The notes below the pieces were generated by a model. The model did not search any database and was not told the origin of the DNA. It worked only from the letters and a program-made list of their open reading frames with translations. Shown in pieces: positions 56,640 to 64,000 of a stretch of DNA of 64,000 nt; the stretch's first letter is position 1; each line of letters opens with the position of its first letter. The stretch spans positions 436,001 to 500,000 of the forward strand of contig JAJEKV010000065.1 of NCBI GenBank assembly GCA_021234155.1. The letters are read 5' to 3'. The stretch comes from Isoetes taiwanensis (lineage: Eukaryota; Streptophyta; Lycopodiopsida; Isoetales; Isoetaceae). Made by a program: the position numbers and the translations under genes.

Positions 56640-57900
56640 TCAATGGAGCAGGATCAACATGTCAACGACAAGGAGAAGCATATATAGTTCTTTGCGGTCT
56701 TTGCATTGTATTCCTCGTAGAGCAAATTTGGCTGCCGCTGATGCTGCAAAGCTTGATAGAATGGATTGGGCATTGGAAATGGATGTCGTTGTTAGTGATA
56801 TTCATCTCAATTTTCTTGAATAGCCAAAGATTAGAAAAGTCCCAAGATTTACTTAAGGAAATGGCTTGTAGCGTGTTACGTCTTGAAAGCATCAACGCTA
56901 CAAGATGGTTAAGCAGATATAATGCCATAAGCAATCTATGTGAGGATACTGTAGCTCTTCTAAGGAACACGGAGCTAGAGTTATTTCAAATATTCAACCA
57001 AGTAACAAACTGAAGTTCACATATATTTATTATATTTGTTTGTCGATATTCTTGATGCCTCTCTCTGCAGAGCAAAGTGTTCTAAGCTAAATCAGTTGAT
57101 GTAACACGTGTGCAAATTGTTGTGAAAGTATTGTGTGCAGAGTGTAACACATGTAAAAGTATTATCTTCATGATCCTCCGCTTGATTTGAATGCATACCA
57201 AGACGATAGCATGCATTTTTCATTAATCCCAGATTATGGTCCTCCAGCTAGTAAGATGAAAGAATTCAGGAGTTGCATTCATAGGGATGAATATCAAGGA
57301 TTCAAGATTAAAAAGGATGTGAATTGTTAAGAGGCTGTTATTTAAAAGCAAAAGGCATAACACAACAGCTATTTACAAGAGCTTGAAAACCAGCTTTGAA
57401 GATAGTTCTATTCTTAAAAATCATGAATTTTTTTTTGCAATGAATGTGCCAAAAGTGATAGTAGTAGCAAAAGGTTTGTGAGGAAGAATTAAGAGAGTTA
57501 ATACCTTTCTATGGTACATCAAAGAAGGTGGTGGTGATTGGAGGTAAGAAAGAGGTTGTTTTACCTTTGATTGATGGGCATTACAAAGAGAATATCTTTG
57601 AATTCAAATTACATGTTAAAGCAAATTGGGCTGCGTGAAACTTGAAGAAACGGAGTTGCTATTGCATGCATTAAGATACGTGTGAACTCTTTAATGTATT
57701 GGATTTGATACAAATTGCCCTTGTTTAATGTGCAAATCTTGCCATTTTGAGTGGCCGTGTTTAGCTAAGGAATTGCCATAAAGGATAACTTCTCAAAAGG
57801 ATGGAATGAAGATGCTTGATGCACGCTTGCATGTTATCATAAATGGCATTGACAATTTTGACAATTTTGATTATCTTGAGTGTTAGTCATCAAATCTAAA
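56640..57900 (+). pseudogene. hAT transposase relic (ZMYM1/DUF4371 type), plus-strand arm
   Basis: Broken plus-strand frames read SLHCIPRRANLAAADAAKLD (family form LHCIAHRTNLAALDA), MDVVVSDIHLNFLE, LLKEMACSV, ATRWLSRYNAISNLCED (family form RWLSR--AV--LC) and, after many stops, RMNEDA/ARLHVIINGID-like C-terminal text. These are the middle and late blocks of hAT transposases of the TTF/ZMYM1-like group. The N-terminal zinc finger and first catalytic Asp region are missing on this arm. It is the left arm of the 3-kb palindrome. Confidence 0.72.
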
Positions 57901-58100
57901 TGTTACAAGTCATTTTCTTGTATTATATTTCAATATATCATCGTGCCTTTGCAAATTTTAGATTTCTAATGCCAAATTTTAACTAGATTGATGTGGATTT
58001 CCTAGCTTTTTTTGGTTTTTTAAATTGGACTTTGCTCTAGTATTTTGATTTTTAATGGACCATGGTTCAAATTTCATTAGAATTTGAGGTATATCAATAT

Positions 58101-58122
58101 TTTTTTTTTTTTTTTTTTTTTT
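58101..58122. repeat. Poly(T) at the palindrome centre
   Basis: Twenty-two consecutive T at the point where the two hAT arms meet. Flanking text on both sides is still complementary (for instance CTAGTATTTTGATTTTTA on the left against the reverse of TGAAAACCAAAATATTAGG on the right). Confidence 0.9.
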
Positions 58123-59020
58123 ATCACAAAACTAATAGAACATTTAAAATTGAGTAGGACATGTGAAAACCAAAATATTAGGAGAAATTATTATTTAACA
58201 AAATTCTCAATTAACAAAACTAAAAAATCCACATAAATACAATAAACATTTAGCAATAAAAATTTAAAATTGCAAAGACACGATGGTGTATTGAAATATA
58301 AAATATTACAAACATGCCATAATACAAGAGGATTACTTATACTTTGTAGATTTGACGACTAACGCTCTTTTCCCATCGCCACAATTGACAACATCATTTA
58401 TGGTAACATTCAAGCGTGCATGAAGCATCTTCAGATCCATTCTATTTGAGAACTTATCCTTTATGGTAATTCTATGACTAAACAAGGTCTCGACAATGTC
58501 ATTACTTGCCCACTTCGTATGTACCTCATTGCATGCATGGGTGACCCATTAGCTGAATATGTAATTTGAATTCAACATATTCTCTTCGCAAAATTTGCCC
58601 AACAATCAAATGTGAAACCACCTTTTTTCTTTTACATCCAATCACCACCACCTTCTTTGATGTTCCATAGAAAGATATTAACTCTTTTAATTCTTCATCA
58701 CCAAATTTTTTGCTACTGTTAGCACTTTTTGGCACATTCACTGTAGAAAAAATTCCAAGATGTTTAGGACTAGAACTGTCTTTAAACCCAGTTTTCAAGC
58801 TCTTGCAAATAGCTGTTGCATATGCCTTTGCTTTTGAATAACATCATTTAAATCAGCCCTCTTCATATCCACAATCTTGAATCCTTGATTTCATCCCCGT
58901 GAATGCAACTCCTTAATTCTTCCATCTTACCAGTAGGAGAACCATAATATGCAATTATCGAAAATTGTCTGCTATCCTCTTGGCATGCATTCAAATCAGG
59001 CCGAGGATCATAAAATAATT

Positions 59021-59250
59021 GTTTGATGGCATTTTTTGTCTTCTCGTATTACTTTGCACACATGTTACATCAACTAATTTAGCTTGAAACACTTTTGCTC
59101 AACAAAAAGAGGTTACCAAGAGGATCATGAATATAATACTGTTTGATGGCATTTATTTGTCTTCTCATACTAGTTTGCACACATGTTACATCAGCTGATT
59201 GAGCTTGAAATACTTTGCTCAACAAAGAGAGGTTACCAAGAATATAAGCA
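59021..59250. repeat. 120-bp tandem duplication inside the hAT relic
   Basis: Both units (59021-59140 and 59141-59250) begin GTTTGATGGCATTT and contain TTGCACACATGTTACATCA, AGCTTGAAA-ACTTT and AGAGGTTACCAAGA, with scattered differences. Confidence 0.85.
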
Positions 59251-59296
59251 AGGAAATGTAATAAATAAATGAACTTGAAGTTTGTTACCTGCTTGA

Positions 59297-59434
59297 ATAT
59301 TTAAATAACTCTAGCTCTGTGTATCTAGATGCAGGGTGCTCACATAACTTGCCTATGGCATTATGATATTTAAATAACTCTAGCTTCGTGTATCTAGATG
59401 CAGGGTCCTCACATAACTTGCCTATGGCATATGT
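59297..59434. repeat. 69-bp tandem duplication inside the hAT relic
   Basis: Units 59297-59365 and 59366-59434 both read ATATTTAAATAACTCTAGCT, then GTGTATCTAGATGCAGGGT and CACATAACTTGCCTATGGCA, differing at about four positions. Confidence 0.9.
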
Positions 59435-60587
59435 CTGCTTAACCATATTGTAGCATTGATGTGTTCACACTACAAGCCATTTCATTGAGCGATGTTTGGA
59501 ATTTTTCTAATCTTTATCTACTTCGAGTAAATGAGATGCAATATCATTAATAACAACATCAATTTCCAGTGTCCAATCCATCCCATCAAGTTTTGCAATA
59601 TGAGCCACAACTAAATTTGCTCTATTAGCAATATAATGCAAAGAAGTTAAAAATTGAGCCGTGCAACACCATTTTTATGTCCTATCATAAAACCTACCAC
59701 CTTAAACATATCCAAGCCAACCCCACATATTAACAATCTGATTGCACAAATTAACTGCATTGCCTTCTTGCACTCGCAAAAAGTCCAACAAAGAGCGATG
59801 ACATTCACCATGCTTAATACAGGAAATACACAACACAATATGTTGCCGAGTAGCAACATCCATAGACTCATCAACATGGATAACAAAGAAGGGACTAGCT
59901 TTCATCTACTTTAATAAAGTTTGGAGTATGTGTACAATGATGCACAGAACAAATTCCTTGCATGCTTGATCATTTTGATACATAGTTCTCGTAATAGATA
60001 GACATTCAGCAATTTCAAGAACCTGATCATGTAAGCAAAATCCAACATCGATAGATTTCTTCTTCCTTCCTTCCTTCCTGCCACTATAAGCGGTTCGAAA
60101 TAAGTCAATACCTCCACCATCAACGATGCTATGCATCTTCTAGACAACTACTTCTCTTTGTCGTTGATATTTTGATCCTTCTTATTGATTCCTTCTGGGT
60201 ATTTGTGAGTGCATGCAAGCTTGAAGTTTTAAGATTTGTGGAGCCTCCCTTAAAAATTGCCTATGGCTTCTTTCACTATCACTACATATATAATTCATTC
60301 TTAAATTTTTCATTTTTGTTCCATCATCCCTCCTATTTTTTCTGCGCCGCAATCCTTTATCATATTTCTCTGCCCCCGGGGGATTCACCTCTATTATAGG
60401 TATATATGCCATGTGCATTCCTTAGGTTGTCAAAAAACCCATTGTATAGGACAGTTCCATAAGAGAAACCCTTTGTATACGACTACATTATTTGTAAAAG
60501 AAATGCAATGCATATCATCTAATTACTTGCACAAAACACTTTTACTTGACAACCCCTTCCATACATATACTATATCTCTATTATTTT

Positions 60588-60608
60588 ATATATATATATA
60601 ATATATGT
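60588..60608. repeat. (TA)n microsatellite
   Basis: About ten TA dinucleotides with one interruption. Confidence 0.8.
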
Positions 60609-61033
60609 TATCATAATCATATCATATTATCACAGAATCCCTAACAGTAGAAGCTCACCAAAAATGACGGACATTCAAACTATAAAAACCTTATATTCTA
60701 GAATGGGGCTCGCATGAAAACGACAAAAACCTCATAAATAGGCTTCTCATTTATCTCAGCAGATTTTCTATAATGGTGGATAGTGGATAGCCAGCCGCAC
60801 ACATGCTACCCACGAAGAAAAATAAAGGGAATGTCCAATTATACAATTTGGATCCCATGAAATACAATGTTAATAGATATTTGGTTGGTGTACCTGCCGA
60901 AAACTTATCACCGGGATTAAAAAAACCCCGCCCTTAAATTTTCGAGGAAAACCCCTAGTGATAAGCCTTGGAGAAGTCGAAGCTGCTGTCGCTTGCCAAC
61001 CTATACCTGCTCATCACCAACACTATAACAAAT

Positions 61034-61134
61034 GTGACAAAACAAACCTCCCAAAGTGGAGGGGCTGATCACGCGTGCCATGCGACAACAAAACAAAAAC
61101 CTCTTCAAATAGAGGGGCTGGTCACGCATGCCAG
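61034..61134. repeat. Two-unit tandem repeat with covarying stem
   Basis: Units 61034-61081 and 61082-61134 share G-GACAA, AAACAAA-CCTC, GAGGGGCTG-TCACGC-TGCCA. In unit 1 CCTCC pairs with GGAGG; in unit 2 CCTCT pairs with AGAGG, so one stem pair has changed on both sides. Confidence 0.8.
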
Positions 61135-61439
61135 GCGACAAATACATGGGGGAGGGTGGGTTTCAAAAAATAGAGAATAAGGTACTACTGAGAGAGGAGG
61201 AAGCGCCGATGAGACATGATGAAGAACCTCGCCTAATAAAGCGATCTCCCAACCAAAGAAGGCATGCAATGCATGCATGCGAGACATGCATGCTCGCCTC
61301 CTCTAGAATGTCGATCCGAGGGCTCGGATCGATGGGATTTTTCTTACGTATACGATACCAGAGAGGCAATAAAAAACCCATTTGGTGCACTCACATGTTT
61401 CATACCCCATAATCTAGGTGAACCCCCTAGGTGTCAATC

Positions 61440-62731
61440 TTGACTCCTCTGGCGCTTGTTTATTTTGAAGAGCGATCTGGGGCGTCCAAACTTGACCCCT
61501 GGCAACGGCGGGATAACAGAGCAAGAAGGCGTCAAGTGCAGAGCAGGAAGACGGCAAGGCACAAACAAGGTGTTTCCAAGTCCAAATGTCGGTGGAGTTT
61601 TTGATTCATGTTTTTTCATCAGGCAAAAAAACTGTTGGCAATCAGTGGCAACATCAGTGTAGATTTTTAGAGAGCGAAAGAAAAAACAATGATTCTTGGC
61701 GCGGTGAAGTGCGGCCTGGAACTAGAGGCGGGACGGGAGAGAAACCGCCCCTCTCTCATCATTCGGCCTTCTTTGCTCCAAAATCGAGGGCTTCTTTTCC
61801 TGTTTGCAGATGCTAGCATGGGATCCGGCAGTCTTGAAGAATTTTTCCAGGTTTCTTGTAAATTTTCTCCTTGGAAGCAGCTTCATGGTGGTTCTTTCCA
61901 TGTCTCCTTCATGCCTTCATGCTAGTAACGTGGCTTACTCTGCTCTTTGCTTCTGAAAGCATTCCTGCTTTATGAAAGCATAATGTTCTCTGCTTTTAAG
62001 AGAAGGATCATTTCCAATCTTTCTTGCAGCGACACACCGAAAAGGCAAAATGGCGCCTATAAGGTGGAGTAGATTAGGTAATGAGGCTTGGTAAGAGAAG
62101 CGACTTCTAACTTGATCATCGGACCTTCATTACACAGGTTTACTCACGTAGGCCGGTTTCCTTCTCCGTTCTTTCTTTCTAGCGAGAAAGGTGCAATTTT
62201 CAAGAATTGATCGGAATCTGTCTTTTACCATGAGGTTTTGGTGGAATTTGGGAATTATTTGAATGGATTGAAGTGCAAGAAATGAGATCAATTTAGGGGC
62301 GAGCTAGGGATATCATGTGGCTTGGGGAAGAAGCTTATATATCATGAACGGACTTTTGGGAGGAGTCTTGGCGAATTTGGGCAAGTGTGTCTAGCCTACT
62401 TAGGCTGACTGTTTTGCATCCCAACAATGCAGCAACTAATTTGGTCTCATATTATGGTACTTCCTTCAATCTTCAGTGTTTCTAGAGTATCCGCTTTGGT
62501 TCTTCAATGTGTAAAAGAAAGCTTCGGGAGCTATTTTTTCCAGTATCTTCTTGTCTTTTCTGGTCACCATATGGGAGATCACCATGCGCTTCATGTATAT
62601 TAGCTTACAGAGCAGAGAATGATGTTGAAGATGTTGAGGCTTCTCCTGTAGTAATCCTTTATATGTTTGAAACATTGTACTTTTTATTCTGATAAATATA
62701 AAAAACACCCCGTTCTCTCAAAAAAAAAAAA
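61440..62731 (+). other. Transcript-like stretch ending in poly(A)
   Basis: No protein is recognisable. The stretch ends GATAAATATAAAA, CTCTC and then a 13-nt A run (62719-62731), resembling a retroposed 3' end. A short frame starting at ATG 61819 (MGSGSLEEFFQ) is followed by a GTTTCT, which could be a first exon, but no continuation was found. It could be a retrocopy, a LINE tail or nothing. Confidence 0.3.
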
Positions 62732-64000
62732 AATTTGGAAGAGAGTAGATTTCCGTCGACTTTTTAAACTGGAAACATATCGGATCAATGCATTATTTTG
62801 TCGCTTGATGGTGTGCTGCAATGGCAAGGACTTTCAATCCGAAAATGGAATAGTAGGTATAGCTCTTCCAATCCAATTTTTGCATGCTTGAAAAGGTAGA
62901 GCTAGAATCATATTTGCCCTTTCTCCGGATCCGACCTATCCAAGTGCTTCAGAGAATGCTTGGCAAATTACTTTCTTCATCTTCTCTAGAACTGGTGGTG
63001 CTGATAAGCCATAGCCAATGCAGCCAAACTAGTGTCCATACAAATCCTTTGGCAAGGCAGGTGGATCCTAAGAAATAATTTTTGGTGGTAGCAGCCAAAT
63101 AATACATTCTATGAAGCGGCTTATAAAATAGGCGCATGCACATACAAATATTAGCGTTTAGCTAGGAACCCTGTAACTGCTCTGTACTCTTTTGCATAAA
63201 GTGGGAATTTTTTTCATAGATATGCTATGAATGATTTCAAATGTGCAAATACATGATGCTTGTGATAAATAAAATGATCAGCCTGATCATCGAAGGCCTG
63301 CAGAGGAGTTGCTTCTTCCAGATCTGATGCTCTATAGTTTCCTGTTACATTGCTTGGATTTGATCAGACAGGTGCAATGACAAAAGATAAAAGCCAAATG
63401 TCTACCATTTGTCAAAGCAGAACAAGCAAAATAAATCAAAACAGAGCATGTAGCACTCACCAGGGGGGTGTAGGCATATTTTGATTGTAAAGCTTATTAA
63501 AGCCACATTCTAAATCTTAATCTATTTTATAGGCTTCGGGTGCCCATGAAACATGCCTTTTGTTTCTAGGGGTTCCACTGGAATATCCCAGAATTATTCA
63601 TGCTATAGAATTGCACTAGGATTTATTCTCTCGAAGAAGAATAAATTTGTATTCTCTCGTTACAGCATAAGTCAACCAGACAATTGAAGTCTCTATCGGC
63701 CACCTTATGGATCATCTAGCTGCCAAGAAAGTGCTCCCAAAATTTTAGATTTGCATCAATGAATTTGACTAAGATAATTCCATGTGTGTGAGGCTGAAGT
63801 ATGACATACTTGTGCAGTGGAGGATGGTTTATATGGGATTGAGAAAGGTAAGAATCTCTAAGTTCTATGTCCAGCTATGTTAACTTTTTGACATGCATCA
63901 TAATCACTTTCATGTTTGATCCTTTACTCATGAGGGACTCTTGAACATTTTCTCATTTAATCAAGGAAAAGTTATATCTTTATCGTCTAAGTTCACAAAC
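62732..64000. other. No supported feature
   Basis: AT-rich text without recognisable coding sequence, repeats or RNA genes. A frame at about 62895-63075 reads PDPTYPSASENAW then FIFSRTGGADKP, which looks vaguely protein-like, but stops interrupt it and I cannot name a family. Confidence 0.45.

Larger units (their letters stand above)
58330..60150 (-). pseudogene. hAT transposase relic (ZMYM1/DUF4371 type), minus-strand arm
   Basis: The longer arm, read leftward. It shows FFVIHVDESMDVATRQHI (DUF4371 with the catalytic DES, family form LIDESTD), HRSLLDFLRV, LGLDMFKVVGFMIGHKNGVA (family form D---GYDGA--M), AKLDGMDWTLEIDVVINDI, SLNEMACSV, TELELFKYS-like text and EELKELISFYGTSKK. The C terminus reads ETLFSHRITIKDKFSNRMD, then LHARLNVTIN, ending STKYK before a stop near 58345. 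Stops and shifts break it throughout. The C-terminal third is better preserved than on the plus arm. It includes two tandem duplications (59021-59250 and 59297-59434). Confidence 0.75.

Noticed and set aside
59647-59914. Plus-strand frame at 59654-59914 as a gene
   Set aside because: It is the complement of the hAT DUF4371 block (HVDESMD) on the minus strand.
1-64000. CRISPR arrays, bacterial operons, rRNA genes
   Set aside because: No direct-repeat and spacer arrays, no ribosome-binding-site-led gene clusters and no rRNA-like text were seen. The sequence is eukaryotic with spliceosomal introns.

Overview
The window is nuclear DNA of a land plant. The evidence is a seven-exon eEF1B-gamma gene with plant-type protein sequence, an AP2/ERF transcription factor of the cytokinin-response-factor type, a relic of a plant GT37 (xyloglucan) fucosyltransferase, and plant-style L1 elements whose ORF1 carries a DUF4283-like domain. 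Old, heavily mutated mobile DNA fills most of the sequence, which suits a lineage with a large genome such as a gymnosperm or fern. I cannot name the species.

Layout. Positions 1-22,500 hold no gene I can support. The clearest structure there is a very diverged tandem duplication (about 3,430-8,515 and 8,540-11,900). It is followed by featureless AT-rich DNA, a degenerate Copia gag on the minus strand (about 19,950-20,850) and an isolated Copia-like LTR with primer-binding site (21,117-21,340). From 22,530 to 27,840 lies a decayed L1 LINE on the minus strand, itself split by a younger 1.3-kb poly(A)-tailed insertion with a target-site duplication. Positions 28,600-29,700 carry a foldback and a pair of 30-bp inverted repeats about 1 kb apart.

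The genic island spans about 29,900-34,500. It holds the intact eEF1B-gamma gene (translation elongation) and, about 1.5 kb downstream on the same strand, an expressed-looking gene for a Lys/Glu-rich repeat protein that resembles H-segment dehydrins at its N terminus and carries six DEYG-like repeats. Locally duplicated short repeats follow both genes.

Positions 36,480-40,560 hold minus-strand relics: a Copia RNase H end and a Helitron with a recognisable 3' terminal hairpin plus CTAG and a broken Pif1-type helicase. A nearly complete L1 LINE follows (41,323-47,993): 18-bp target-site duplications, a 36-nt poly(A) tail, an intact 846-codon ORF1 and an ORF2 broken by two stops and several frameshifts. 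Next come a fucosyltransferase pseudogene (49,618-50,486, minus), a Copia gag scrap and the intact CRF/ERF gene (52,813-53,823), with an ORF1p-like LINE scrap directly behind it.

The last part is rich in inverted repeats: a 451-bp near-perfect foldback MITE (54,876-55,326), a 179-bp MITE with AATAA duplications (56,345-56,523), and a roughly 3-kb palindrome (about 56,640-59,640) made of two tail-to-tail hAT transposase relics meeting at a 22-nt poly(T). The palindrome is the most interesting structure here. If transcribed, it would fold into a long hairpin matching hAT transposase, an arrangement like the maize Mu killer locus. No coding gene could be supported from 60,200 to 64,000.
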